DNA from: Acetobacteraceae bacterium
Lineage (GTDB): Bacteria > Pseudomonadota > Alphaproteobacteria > Acetobacterales > Acetobacteraceae
Assembly (NCBI GenBank): GCA_947455205.1
Contig: CANGNF010000034.1
Coordinates: 1-57,081 of the forward strand
Direction: 5' to 3'
Length of the DNA stretch: 57,081 bases
Below, piece after piece: positions 42,117 through 50,462 of the stretch. The notes under the pieces are model-generated. The model had not been told where the DNA came from. It made no database searches and saw only the letters and a list, made by a program, of their open reading frames with translations. Position numbers and translations under genes: made by a program. Each line of letters starts with the position of its first letter. Within the stretch, counting starts at the first letter, position 1.

Positions 42117-43136
42117 TCAGGCGGCGAACATCGCCTTGATCGCGGCAGCGTCCACATCCTCCACCCGCGCGGGGCTCCACTGCGCCGGCGGGTTGCCCTT
42201 GTCCACCAGCACGGCGCGGACGCCCTCGCGGAAGTCGGGGTGCGCGTGCACCACGCTGCGGGTCAGCGCCAGTTCCATCTCCAGGCATTCGTCCAGCGTC
42301 GCGCCGGCACCGCGGCGGATCAGTTCCAGCGAAACGCATAGGCTGGTCGGCGACATCCGCCGCAGCACCTTCACCTGCCCGGCCGCCCAATCGGTGCCCT
42401 CGGTCTCCAGCGCCTGGATGATCTCCAGCACCGTCGCCTTGCCGAAGCAGCGGGCAATGGCGTCACGCTGCGCGTGGAAGCTGCCTTCCGGCAGCGGCGC
42501 GGCAAACTGCTCCACCACCGTCGCATCACCACCCAGCAGCGCGTCCCGCAACTCCGGCAGGCTCTCCCGCAGCACGTAGTGGCTGGCCAGCCCGGCATGC
42601 ACCGCGTCGGCGCCCTTGAAGCGCGCGCCGGTCAGCGCCAGCCAGGTGCCGATCTCGCCGGGGATGCGCGGCAGGATGTAGCTGGTGCCGACATCGGGGA
42701 ACAACGCGATCGCCGTCTCCGGCATGGCCAGCAGCGCAGCCTCCGTCACCACGCGCGGGCCATTGTGCACGGCCACGCCGATGCCGCCGCCCATGCAGAC
42801 GCCATCCATCAGGGAAAGCCAAGGCTTGCCGAAGCGGGCGATGCCGGCGTTGACGGCATATTCCTCGGCGAAGAAGGCCTCGACGCTGGCCTTGTCGCCA
42901 TCGATCGCGAATTGGCGGATGCCGCGCACGTCGCCGCCGGCGCAGAACGCCTTGCCGCCGGCGCCTTCCAGCAGCACCAGCTTCACCGCGGGGTCGTTCT
43001 TCCAGGCATCCAGCGCCGCCTGGAAGGCGCGGATCATCGCCAGGTCCAGCGCATTCAGCGCCTTCGGGCGGTTCATCAGCAGGGTGCCAGCGGCGCCCTC
43101 GACACGGGCGATAATGCTGGGCTCGGTCTCGGACAT
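42117..43136 (-). CDS. 3-hydroxyisobutyryl-CoA hydrolase
   Basis: Crotonase-fold enzyme that splits 3-hydroxyisobutyryl-CoA in valine breakdown. The 339-residue length and the motifs fit this family better than plain enoyl-CoA hydratases: LNALDLAMIRAFQAAL, AFCAGGDVRGI (oxyanion hole), MDGVCMGGGIGVAVHN, ETAIALFPDVGTSYILPRI with the catalytic Glu, and the end block HPDFREGVRAVLVDKGNPPAQW, which is diagnostic. It stands as a single gene. It matches ivd at 10633 in suggesting use of branched-chain amino acids. Confidence 0.9.
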   Translation of the reverse strand: MSETEPSIIARVEGAAGTLLMNRPKALNALDLAMIRAFQAALDAWKNDPAVKLVLLEGAGGKAFCAGGDVRGIRQFAIDGDKASVEAFFAEEYAVNAGIARFGKPWLSLMDGVCMGGGIGVAVHNGPRVVTEAALLAMPETAIALFPDVGTSYILPRIPGEIGTWLALTGARFKGADAVHAGLASHYVLRESLPELRDALLGGDATVVEQFAAPLPEGSFHAQRDAIARCFGKATVLEIIQALETEGTDWAAGQVKVLRRMSPTSLCVSLELIRRGAGATLDECLEMELALTRSVVHAHPDFREGVRAVLVDKGNPPAQWSPARVEDVDAAAIKAMFAA

Positions 43137-43199
43137 GCGGCGTCTCCCCAGATTGGCAGACGCCGCGTTAGCCTAGAATGCGCCGGCGCGGAAGGCAGG

Positions 43200-43634
43200 C
43201 TACCGCTTGGCCAGCAGCCCCACCACGGCGGCGGTCAGCGCGGCGCCGACCATGCCCTTCTTGGCGGTCTGGCTGCGCAGCAACGGCAGCAGCATCAGGC
43301 CGCGCGTCGCCGTGTCCCCCACCTGGCGCAGCGCGTCGTCGCGCACCCGCTCTGCTTCCTCGGCCACATGGTCGGTCGCATGGCGGGCGGCCAGCCACCC
43401 CAGCAGCGCCATCAGCAGCAGGTCCACACCGGCGACGATCAGCGCCGCCAGTTCCGGCCCCTGCTTGCGGGACAGCGCGGCAAAGCCGGCCAAATGCAGC
43501 ATCATCAGCAGCATCAGGCCGAACATCGCCGCCGCCACGCCCAACCCGCCCTGGATGGCATAGCCACGGCCGGTGCGGCGCCAGCGCAGGCCCTCGGCCT
43601 GGGCCGCCAGCCGCAGCAGGCTGATCAGGCGCAT
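43200..43634 (-). CDS. YqjE-like phage-holin-superfamily membrane protein
   Basis: Inner-membrane protein of 144 residues. Two strong hydrophobic segments (about residues 29-54 and 62-84) are followed by an amphipathic, charged stretch (HVAEEAERVRDDALRQVG) and a weaker third segment at the C-terminus. Together with the DUF883 gene just upstream it mirrors the E. coli yqjD-yqjE pair. Its function is not known. It is not a phage gene by context. Confidence 0.6.
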   Translation of the reverse strand: MRLISLLRLAAQAEGLRWRRTGRGYAIQGGLGVAAAMFGLMLLMMLHLAGFAALSRKQGPELAALIVAGVDLLLMALLGWLAARHATDHVAEEAERVRDDALRQVGDTATRGLMLLPLLRSQTAKKGMVGAALTAAVVGLLAKR

Positions 43635-43645
43635 CGCGCCCTCCC

Positions 43646-43993
43646 CTAGCGGCGGTCGCGCGGATAGACGTAGGTGTTGCTGCCCATCAGCCGGCCCAGC
43701 AGATAGCCGGCCACGGCAGCAATCCCCACCGCCACCAGCGGCCGGTCGCGCACCTGCTCGGCAATGCTGTCGGCCTGGTCCTCGATGCTCTCGCGGGCAC
43801 GGTGGGCGTAGTCCTGCACCGTGTCGGCGGCATCGCCCAGCGCCGGGGTCACCCGCTCGCTCATCAGCTTTTCCACCTGGCCCCGCAGCCGGGCGAGTTC
43901 GTCCTTCGCGTCTTCGGCCACGCGGCTGGCACCGGCGGCGGCCTGGTCCTTCAGGTTGCGGGCGTCGTTCGAGAGGTCGTTGGCGGCGCTCAT
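43646..43993 (-). CDS. DUF883 (YqjD/ElaB-like) membrane-anchored protein
   Basis: Protein of 115 residues: an N-terminal long amphipathic helix with alternating charges (residues about 5-80), and a C-terminal membrane anchor with RPLVAVGIAAVAGYLLGRLMG, the hallmark of DUF883. In E. coli the relatives YqjD and ElaB bind ribosomes in stationary phase at the inner membrane. GGAG precedes the ATG at 43993. It is 11 bases upstream of the YqjE-like gene and diverges from the degenerate ABC gene. Confidence 0.8.
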   Translation of the reverse strand: MSAANDLSNDARNLKDQAAAGASRVAEDAKDELARLRGQVEKLMSERVTPALGDAADTVQDYAHRARESIEDQADSIAEQVRDRPLVAVGIAAVAGYLLGRLMGSNTYVYPRDRR

Positions 43994-44099
43994 GGCGTTC
44001 TCCTTCTCAGGCCGGAAATGGTCGGTCTGACGAACGCCGGTTCTGCGGGCGGGTTCCGATGCCGTTGACTCCAGCGCGGCCGGCGGCGATGCACGGCGC

Positions 44100-45107
44100 A
44101 TGGAACAGGCAGGGCTGCGGATCGAGGGGCTGGGGCCGGCGCTGCGGCCGGGGCAGGTGCTGGCGCTGCTGGGCGAGGGCGCCGATGCCGTGCTGCTCGG
44201 CGTGGCCGGGCTTGGGCCGGCGACGCAGCCGGCCTTCATCGGCCCGGCGCCCCTGGCCGGGCTGGCGGCGCATCGGCGCGGGCTTGGCGTGGTGCCGCGG
44301 GCGACCGGCCTGCTGCCCGGGCTGGACGTGGCCGCCAATATCGCCTGGCCGCTGCGCCTGAACCGCACGGAGAAGGCCAGCCGCGTCGCCGCCGCGCTGG
44401 CCGCGCTGGGGCTGCAGCCGCTGGCCGGGCGCGCCATCGCCAGCCTTTCCCTGGCCGAGGCGCGCCGCGTGGCGCTGGCCCGCGCCCTGGCCACCCAGCC
44501 GGCGGCGCTGCTGCTGCAGGAGCCCTTCGCCGGGCTGGCGGCGCCGGAGGCCGAGGCGCTGGCCCTGCTGCTGCGCCGGCTGGGTCCGCCGGTGATACTG
44601 ACCAGCGGCACCGGCACCGCCGCGCTGGCCGCCGCGGACCGCGTGGCCGTGCTGCACCAGGGCCGGCTGCTGCAACTGGCGCCGCCGCGCCAGGCCTATG
44701 CCCGCCCGGCGGATGCGCTGGTGGCGGCGCTGACCGGGGAAGCCAACTTCCTGCCCGGCCGCGTGGCCGAGGTCTTCGACGATGAATGCCGCGTGGCGCT
44801 GGCGGGCGGCGCGACGGTCGCGGCCATGCTGGGCACCGAGTTGCCGGTCGGCGCCCGCTGCCAGGTGATGCTGCGCCCGGAGAGCCTGGCCGTGGCCGCG
44901 GTGGCGCCGGAGGCGATGGGCGAAGGCGCGCTGGCCGCGACGCTGCGGCAGGCGGTGTTCCAGGGTGGCCAGGTGCGGCTGGACCTGGACCTGGCCGGCG
45001 GCCAGGTGCTGCTGGCCCGCCGCCCGGCCGGGCTGCGCCTGCCAGCCCCGGGGGAAGCCTGCGCGGTGGGCTGGGAAACCGGCCAGGCCCTCGCCTTCCC
45101 GGCCTAA
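44100..45107 (+). CDS. ABC-ATPase-like protein with degenerate nucleotide site and TOBE domain
   Basis: The 335-residue protein aligns over its length with PotA/FbpC-type importer ATPases (RPGQVLALLG, LLPGLDVAANIAWPL, RRVALARALATQPAALLL, AADRVAVLHQGRLLQLAPP, GEANFLPG, C-terminal TOBE region from about 210). Yet Walker A (residues 25-33) reads GEGADAVLL with no Lys, Ser or Thr; the Q-loop Gln is Arg67; the signature is LSLAE (116-120); Walker B is LLLQE with Gln140 for Asp; the D-loop Asp is Ala147; the H-loop His is Ser169. Only Glu141 remains. The reading frame is intact and ends in tandem stops, so it looks like a retained non-ATPase protein rather than decay. No permease or receptor adjoins. 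Confidence 0.8.
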   Translation: MEQAGLRIEGLGPALRPGQVLALLGEGADAVLLGVAGLGPATQPAFIGPAPLAGLAAHRRGLGVVPRATGLLPGLDVAANIAWPLRLNRTEKASRVAAALAALGLQPLAGRAIASLSLAEARRVALARALATQPAALLLQEPFAGLAAPEAEALALLLRRLGPPVILTSGTGTAALAAADRVAVLHQGRLLQLAPPRQAYARPADALVAALTGEANFLPGRVAEVFDDECRVALAGGATVAAMLGTELPVGARCQVMLRPESLAVAAVAPEAMGEGALAATLRQAVFQGGQVRLDLDLAGGQVLLARRPAGLRLPAPGEACAVGWETGQALAFPA

Positions 45108-45111
45108 TAAC

Positions 45112-45130
45112 CGCCGGCGGCCCGCCGGCG
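45112..45130 (+). terminator. GC hairpin after the degenerate ABC gene
   Basis: Perfect arms CGCCGGCGG and CCGCCGGCG around a single C, 4 bases after tandem TAA stops. No T-run, as is common in GC-rich genomes. Confidence 0.5.
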
Positions 45131-45218
45131 AAGCTTCGTGCACGCGCCTCCGCCCATCCTGCCCTGGCGGATGCGTCGCGCCGGCCCATCTGTACCGTAC
45201 CGTTCAGGGAGAATTGCC

Positions 45219-45947
45219 ATGTCCGCGATGAACCGCCGCACCGCGCTGCTGGCCGGCGCCAGCCTGGTCGCCACCGTCTTTGCCAGCCCGCGCCGGGCGC
45301 TGGCCCAGGCCGCGCCGACCGGCCCCTTCAGCCTGCCGCCGCTGCCCTATGCGCCCGCCGCGAACGAGCCGCATATCGACGCGCAGACCATGGAGATCCA
45401 CCACGGCCGGCACCACGCCGCCTATGTCGGCAACCTGAACACGCTGGTGAAGGACCATTCCCAGGTGGCGGCGATGCCGCTGGAGCAGATTTTGGCCAAG
45501 CTGGGGGAGATGCCGGAGGCGATCCGCACCGGGCTGCGCAACAATGGCGGCGGCCATGCCAACCACACCATGTTCTGGCAGGTGATGGGCGGCAAGGGCG
45601 GTGCGCCCGCCGGCGACCTGGCCGCGGCCGTGACCCGCGACCTGGGCGGGCTGGACAAGCTGAAGGCGGACTTCAACGGCGCCGGCGCGCGGGTCTTCGG
45701 CTCCGGCTGGGTCTTCGTGACGACGGACCGCGCCGGCAAGCTGGCGCTGGCCAGCAAGCCCAACCAGGACACCCCGCTGATGGAAGGCCAGCACGTGCTG
45801 TTCGGCAACGATGTCTGGGAACACGCCTACTACCTGAAGTACCAGAACCGCCGCCCGGCCTACCTGGAAGCCTGGTGGAACGTGGTCGACTGGGCGAAGG
45901 TCGCGGAGCGCTACGCCGCCGCCAAGGCCGGCAGCCTGAAGATCTGA
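45219..45947 (+). CDS. exported Fe/Mn superoxide dismutase
   Basis: Converts superoxide to hydrogen peroxide and oxygen. The 242-residue protein carries an N-terminal Tat-type signal (NRRTALLAGASLVATVF, cleavage likely near ALAQA), so it acts in the periplasm, which is uncommon for this family. The metal ligands are present: His61 in MEIHHGRHHAAYV, His in GGGHANHTMFW, Asp and His in DVWEHAYYLKY. The GGG before the second ligand and the Gln in PNQDTPLMEG fit the Mn or cambialistic type. AGGGAG precedes the ATG at 45219. It stands 58 bases before lrgA. Confidence 0.9.
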   Translation: MSAMNRRTALLAGASLVATVFASPRRALAQAAPTGPFSLPPLPYAPAANEPHIDAQTMEIHHGRHHAAYVGNLNTLVKDHSQVAAMPLEQILAKLGEMPEAIRTGLRNNGGGHANHTMFWQVMGGKGGAPAGDLAAAVTRDLGGLDKLKADFNGAGARVFGSGWVFVTTDRAGKLALASKPNQDTPLMEGQHVLFGNDVWEHAYYLKYQNRRPAYLEAWWNVVDWAKVAERYAAAKAGSLKI

Positions 45948-46005
45948 ACCGCGACAGGCGCCGCCGGCGGTGGAAGGATGACCCCTTCCCCGCCGGAGGC
46001 GCCGC

Positions 46006-46359
46006 ATGATCCCTTCCCTGACTACGCTGCTGGCCTGCCAGCTGGCCGGCGAGGCGCTGGGCCGGGCGCTGCGCCTGCCGGTGCCCGGCCCGGTGCTGGG
46101 CATGGTGCTGCTGTTCGGCCTGCTGCTGCTGCGCGGCCGGCTGCGCGGCCGGGCGGAGGTGCCCGACGAGTTCGGCCGCACCGCCGATGCGCTGCTGGGC
46201 AATCTCGGCCTGTTGTTCGTGCCCGCCGGTGTCGGCGTGGTGCTCTACCTGCCGCTGCTGGCACGGGACTGGGCGCCGCTGTCCCTCGCGGTGGTGGCGG
46301 GCACGCTGGCGACCGTCGCCTTCACCGGGCGGCTGGCGCAGTGGCTGCTGCGGCCATGA
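46006..46359 (+). CDS. lrgA: LrgA/CidA family holin-like membrane protein
   Basis: Small inner-membrane protein, 117 residues, four hydrophobic segments. The family blocks LPVPGPVLGMVLLFGLLLL and LLGNLGLLFVPAGVGVVLYL are clear. LrgA/CidA proteins work with LrgB/CidB in control of murein hydrolase activity or, as shown in some species, in pyruvate transport. CCGGAGG precedes the ATG. The stop overlaps the lrgB start (ATGA). Confidence 0.88.
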   Translation: MIPSLTTLLACQLAGEALGRALRLPVPGPVLGMVLLFGLLLLRGRLRGRAEVPDEFGRTADALLGNLGLLFVPAGVGVVLYLPLLARDWAPLSLAVVAGTLATVAFTGRLAQWLLRP

Positions 46360-47075
46360 CCGGCCTGGCGGAGATCTGGGTCTACCTGGCGCGGGAGCCG
46401 CTGGCCGCGCTGACCGCGACCCTGATGGCATGGCTGGCGGCGCAGCGGCTGCACCGGCTGCTCGGGCGGCACCCGCTGGCCAACCCCGTGCTGTTCGCCG
46501 TGGCGCTGCTGGCGGCGGGGCTGCTGTGGAGCGGCGTGGCCTACCGCGACTATTTCCAGGGCGCGCAGTTCGTCCACTTCCTGCTGGGCCCGGCGACGGT
46601 GGCGCTGGCGGTGCCGCTGTACCGGCAATGGCAGCTTGTCAGGCAGAGCGCGCTGGCGGCGGCGGCCTCGGTGGTGCTGGGCGGCGTCTTCGCGGCGGCG
46701 TCCGGCGTGGCCCTGGCCTGGATGCTGGACGCGGCGCCGGAGGTCACCGCCTCGCTGGCGCCGCGTTCCGTCACCACGCCGGTCGCCATGGGCATTGCCG
46801 AGCAGCTGGGCGGCCTGCCTTCGCTGACCGCGGCCGTGGTCATCCTGTCGGGCATCGTCGGCGCGGCGCTGGGGCCGGCGGTGCTGGACATGGTGGGGGT
46901 GAAGGACTGGCGGGCGCGGGGCCTGGCGATCGGCACCGCCGCGCATGGCATCGGCACCGCGCGGGCGTTGGGCGTGAATGCCACCGCCGGGGCCTTCAGT
47001 GGGCTGGCCATGGGGCTGAATGCCCTGGCCACCGCCCTGTTCCTGCCGCTGCTGTGGCGGCTGGTGATAGGGTAG
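46356..47075 (+). CDS. lrgB: LrgB/CidB family membrane protein
   Basis: Partner of LrgA, 239 residues with six to seven membrane segments. Diagnostic blocks: HFLLGPATVALAVPLYRQW, SVTTPVAMGIAEQLGGLPSLTA, and GTAAHGIGTARALGVN. The ATG at 46356 overlaps the lrgA stop. The gene runs into a strong bidirectional hairpin shared with the convergent solute receptor gene. Confidence 0.9.
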   Translation: MTGLAEIWVYLAREPLAALTATLMAWLAAQRLHRLLGRHPLANPVLFAVALLAAGLLWSGVAYRDYFQGAQFVHFLLGPATVALAVPLYRQWQLVRQSALAAAASVVLGGVFAAASGVALAWMLDAAPEVTASLAPRSVTTPVAMGIAEQLGGLPSLTAAVVILSGIVGAALGPAVLDMVGVKDWRARGLAIGTAAHGIGTARALGVNATAGAFSGLAMGLNALATALFLPLLWRLVIG

Positions 47076-47100
47076 GCCGGGGCGGCAAGCCACCCCGGCC
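47075..47100. terminator. bidirectional terminator hairpin between convergent genes
   Basis: Arms GGCCGGGG and CCCCGGCC enclose a second stem GGC-AA-GCC, so the whole 26 bases fold with one C/A mismatch. It starts at the lrgB stop and ends 8 bases before the end of the minus-strand receptor gene. Confidence 0.65.
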
Positions 47101-47108
47101 TGGCCCGG

Positions 47109-48710
47109 CTACTGCAGGTCCAGTTGGACCAGGTCCAGGAACCAGCTCTGCGCGCCGATGAAGCCCCGCACGCGCCGGCTCATCGCCCGCGGGTTCAGGT
47201 CGTGCACGATGTAGAGCCAGGGGGGATTGTCCACCAGGCGGGTATGCGCGGCGGCCAGGGCGGTCTGCGCCTCGGCCGGGGTCTTCGCCGCCTCAACCGC
47301 GGCGATCGCGGTGTCGAACCCCGGGTCGGTCCATTGCTGCCAGTTGAAGCCGTTGGGCGCGAAGGCCCCGCGGGTGAAGTAGCGCACCATGATGCTGGCG
47401 TCCGACGAGGGCGAGGACGGGTTCAGCGAGACCGAACCGTTCAGCACCGGCGCGCCGGGCGGGCTGCGCGTCGCGGTCAGCAGCGTGTTCCACTCGGCCA
47501 CCTCGAACTCCACCTGCACGCCGCAGGCTTCCTTCAGGTTCTGCTGCAGGAACTCGTTCATCGGCAGCGGCAGCATCTGGCCGGAACCGCTGGTGGAGAT
47601 CATCACCTTGAAGCGCAGCGGGTTGGCGGCGGTGTAGCCGGCCTCGGCCAGCAGCGCGCGGCCACGGGCGGGGTCGAAGGTGTAGCGGTGGGTGGGCGTG
47701 CCGAAGGCCGGGTCGGTCGCCTTCAGCCAGCCGACGCTGGGCTCCGCCGTGCCGTTCAGCAACTGCACCAGGCCGGCGCGGTCGACGCAGTAGTTCAGCC
47801 CCTGGCGGGTCCGCACGTCCGAGAACGGCGTGGTGCCGGCCTGCTGCAGGAACCAGGGCCAGATATGCGGGTAGCTGCCGGTGGTGACGTTGAAGCCCGC
47901 CTGGCGCAGGCTGGGCAGGCTGTCTGGCGGCGGCACCTCCACCCAATCCACCTGGCCGGAACGCAGGGCGGCGAGGCGGGCGTTGGCGTCGGGGATCGGC
48001 AGCAGCAGGATCCGGTCAAGCTTGGGCACCCGGGCGCGGTCCCAATAGCCCTCGTTCTTCGACAGTTCGGCCGACTGGCGCGGCACGAAGCGCGTCAGCC
48101 GGAACGGCCCGGTGCCGGCCGGCGCGGCGGCGGTGCGCGACCAGTCGCGGCCCGCGGCCTCCCAGCTCTGCGGGCTGGTCATCAGCAGGTAGACGACCAT
48201 GTAGGGGAAGTAGCTGGCCGGGCGGGTGGAGGAGATCGCCACGGTGTGGTCGTCGATCTTCTGGTAGCCGCCCATGATCGTCACGCGGGCGCGGGCGGTG
48301 CCGCTGCCCTGCGGCTCGAATTGCGGGCTGTCGTTCTTGAACAGCCGGTCCAGGTTCCAGATGACGGCATCGGCGTTGAAGTCGGTGCCGTCATGGAACT
48401 TCACGCCGCGGCGCAGGTGGAAAATCCAGCGCTTGGGGTCGGCGGGGTCCTGCTCATAGCGCTCGGCCAGGCCGGGGCGCAGCGTGGCCAGCCGGTCGGT
48501 ATGGGTCAGGTCCCACAGCACCAGCCCCTCGAACACGGGGTAGCCGAGGAAGCGCATGCCCTCGAACCCGTTGTTCGGCGCGCCGGTGGTAATCGGCACG
48601 TCGGAGGCGGTCATGGCGATGCGCAGCACCTTCTGCTGCGCCAGGGCCGGCACCTGGCTGGCCAGCAGGGCCGCGAGCGCAAGCCCGGCGGCACGTTTCA
48701 ACAGCTTCAT
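47109..48710 (-). CDS. family 5 ABC transporter substrate-binding protein (DppA/OppA-like)
   Basis: Periplasmic receptor of 533 residues for peptides, opines or similar ligands. It has a signal peptide (MKLLKRAAGLALAALLASQVPALAQ) and the family 5 core, with GVKFHDGTDFNADAVIWNLDR and AAAPAGTGPFRLTRFVPRQ. A stretch of high similarity to the gene at 48826, including RFLGYPVFEGLVLWDLTHTDRLA, shows a tandem duplication. No permease or ATPase is adjacent, so it is an orphan receptor. ATG at 48710 has GGGAG about 9 bases upstream. A sigma-54-like promoter lies before it. Confidence 0.9.
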   Translation of the reverse strand: MKLLKRAAGLALAALLASQVPALAQQKVLRIAMTASDVPITTGAPNNGFEGMRFLGYPVFEGLVLWDLTHTDRLATLRPGLAERYEQDPADPKRWIFHLRRGVKFHDGTDFNADAVIWNLDRLFKNDSPQFEPQGSGTARARVTIMGGYQKIDDHTVAISSTRPASYFPYMVVYLLMTSPQSWEAAGRDWSRTAAAPAGTGPFRLTRFVPRQSAELSKNEGYWDRARVPKLDRILLLPIPDANARLAALRSGQVDWVEVPPPDSLPSLRQAGFNVTTGSYPHIWPWFLQQAGTTPFSDVRTRQGLNYCVDRAGLVQLLNGTAEPSVGWLKATDPAFGTPTHRYTFDPARGRALLAEAGYTAANPLRFKVMISTSGSGQMLPLPMNEFLQQNLKEACGVQVEFEVAEWNTLLTATRSPPGAPVLNGSVSLNPSSPSSDASIMVRYFTRGAFAPNGFNWQQWTDPGFDTAIAAVEAAKTPAEAQTALAAAHTRLVDNPPWLYIVHDLNPRAMSRRVRGFIGAQSWFLDLVQLDLQ

Positions 48711-48741
48711 CGTCCCGGTCTCCCGTTGGTCGGGACCGTTT

Positions 48742-48759
48742 GATGCAAGGGGCGTGCTA
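48742..48759 (-). promoter_or_regulatory. sigma-54-like promoter of the first receptor gene
   Basis: TAGCACG-CCCC-TTGCATC on the minus strand matches the -24/-12 consensus TGGCACG-N4-TTGC with one change (G to A at -25). The start of transcription would fall near 48733, 23 bases before the ATG. The same element precedes the paralogue. Confidence 0.5.
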
Positions 48760-48767
48760 ACGAGAAC

Positions 48768-48794
48768 GGGCGCCGGGGGAATGCCCCGACGCCC
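48768..48794 (-). terminator. terminator after the second receptor gene
   Basis: On the minus strand, arms GGGCG-T-CGGGG and CCCCG-G-CGCCC pair fully with one T-G wobble around CATTC. A T-rich tail (GTTCTCGTT) follows. It lies 31 bases past the stop at 48826 and separates the two paralogues. Confidence 0.65.
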
Positions 48795-48825
48795 GCTTGT
48801 TGCCGCCAAAACAGGCAGTGGATGC

Positions 48826-50421
48826 CTACTGCATGTCCACCGTGTTGAGGTCCACGAACCAGCTCTGCGGGCTGACGAAGCCGCGCACGCGCCGGCTCAT
48901 GGCCCGCGGGTTCAGGTCGTGCACGATGTAGAGCCAGGGGGCGTCGTCCACCAGGCGCTCATGCGCCTGCCGGATCTGCTGCGTCGCCCGCGCCGGGTCG
49001 CGCTCCACCTCCAGCGCGCCGAAGGCGGCATCGAAGCGCTGGTCGCGCCAGTGCCCGGCATTGGAGCCCGCCGGGGAGAAGTTGGCCGAGAGGAACCAGC
49101 GCGCCATCTGCGAGGGGTCCGACGAGACCAGCGAGATGTTCACTGCATCCGCCCCCAGCCAGGCCGGCTGGTCCGGCGCCACGCGCAGCGCGCCCAGCAG
49201 CGTGTTCCAGTCCACCACGTCGAAGGTGACCTCGACGCCGCAATGCTCCTTCAGGTTGGCCTGGACGAACTCGTTCATCGGCAGCGGCAGCATCTGGCCG
49301 GAACCGCTGGCGGAGATGCCGACCTTCAGGCGCAGCGGGCGCTGGGCGCTGTAGCCGGCCTCGGCCAGCAGGGCGCGGCCGCGCGCCGGGTTCAGCGTGT
49401 ACTGGTTCTGCGGCGTGCCGAAATTCGGGTCGGTAGCCTTGAAGAACCCAACCGCCGGCTCGGCGGTGCCGTTCAGCAGTTGCACCATGCCGGCGCGGTC
49501 GATGCAGTAGTTCAGCGCCTGGCGGACGCGCACATCCGCGGTGGGGCTGCCGGTGCGGCCGGGGCCGAACACCCAGGGCCACACATGTGGGTAGCTGCCG
49601 GTGGTGATGTTGAAGCCGGCGGCGCGCAGGCTGGGGATGGCGTCGGGCGGCGGCACCTCGATCCAGTCCACCTGGCCGCCGCGCAGGGCGGCGAGGCGGG
49701 TATTCGCATCCGGGATCGGCTGCAGGATGATGCGGTCCAGCTTGGCCACCCGGCCGCGGTCCCAATACGCCTCGTTGCGGGTCAGCTCGACCGACTGGCG
49801 CGGGGTGAAGCGGGTGATGCGGAACGGCCCGGTACCGGCCGGCGCGGCGGCCAGGCGGGTATAGTCGCGCCCCGCCGCCTCCCACGCCGCCGGCGAGGTG
49901 ATGGGCAGGTAGACCGACAGATAGGGGAAGTAGGAGATCGGCCGCGCCGTGGTGATCTCCACCGTGCGGTCGTCGATCTTGCGGTAGCCGGTGATACCGG
50001 GCACCCGGCCGCGCACCACGGCGGCGCCGGCGGCATCGAAGTTCGGGCTGTCGTTCTTGAAGTAGCGGTCCAGGCTCCAGATCACGCTTTCAGCGGTGAA
50101 GTCGCTGTTGTCGTGGAACTTCACGCCCGCGCGCAGGTGGAAGCGCCAGACCTTGGGGTCGGCGGCGTCCTGCTCCCAGCGCTCGGCCAGGCCGGGGCGC
50201 AGCGGCGCCAGGCGGTCCGTATGGGTCAGGTCCCACAGCACCAGCGTTTCGAACACCGGGTAGCCGAGGAAGCGCGTGCCCTCGTAGCCCTGGTTCGGCA
50301 CGCCGTTGGTGATCGGCACATCGGCCGCGGTCATGGCGATGCGCAGCGTCTTCTGCTGCGCCAGCGCCGGCGCGTGTTGCGCCAGCACGGCAGCAACGGC
50401 CAGCCCGGCCAGATGGAACAT
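48826..50421 (-). CDS. family 5 ABC transporter substrate-binding protein, paralogue
   Basis: Receptor of 531 residues, closely similar along its length to the protein at 47109 (both have YEG/FEG-RFLGYPVFE-LVLWDLTHTDRLA, DWIEVPPPD / DWVEVPPPD, and the same end FLDLVQLDLQ / FVDLNTVDMQ pattern). The signal peptide is MFHLAGLAVAAVLAQHAPALA. Since it has its own terminator and promoter-like element, the two are separate units that arose by duplication with their control region. No transporter membrane parts lie nearby. ATG at 50421 is chosen; a GTG two codons earlier is possible. Confidence 0.9.
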   Translation of the reverse strand: MFHLAGLAVAAVLAQHAPALAQQKTLRIAMTAADVPITNGVPNQGYEGTRFLGYPVFETLVLWDLTHTDRLAPLRPGLAERWEQDAADPKVWRFHLRAGVKFHDNSDFTAESVIWSLDRYFKNDSPNFDAAGAAVVRGRVPGITGYRKIDDRTVEITTARPISYFPYLSVYLPITSPAAWEAAGRDYTRLAAAPAGTGPFRITRFTPRQSVELTRNEAYWDRGRVAKLDRIILQPIPDANTRLAALRGGQVDWIEVPPPDAIPSLRAAGFNITTGSYPHVWPWVFGPGRTGSPTADVRVRQALNYCIDRAGMVQLLNGTAEPAVGFFKATDPNFGTPQNQYTLNPARGRALLAEAGYSAQRPLRLKVGISASGSGQMLPLPMNEFVQANLKEHCGVEVTFDVVDWNTLLGALRVAPDQPAWLGADAVNISLVSSDPSQMARWFLSANFSPAGSNAGHWRDQRFDAAFGALEVERDPARATQQIRQAHERLVDDAPWLYIVHDLNPRAMSRRVRGFVSPQSWFVDLNTVDMQ

Positions 50422-50430
50422 TCTCACGTC

Positions 50431-50462
50431 GGCAACCCCCGCAGGATAACAACGGGGGTGCC
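50431..50462 (-). repeat. inverted repeat upstream of the second receptor gene
   Basis: Arms ACCCCCG and CGGGGGT, extended by GGC/GCC with one bulged base, around an 11-base loop. It may end the upstream ligase transcript or shape the leader of the receptor mRNA. Confidence 0.45.

Noticed and set aside
43200..43634. Phage holin, suggesting a prophage
   Set aside because: The pairing with a DUF883 gene matches yqjD-yqjE; no other phage genes are present.
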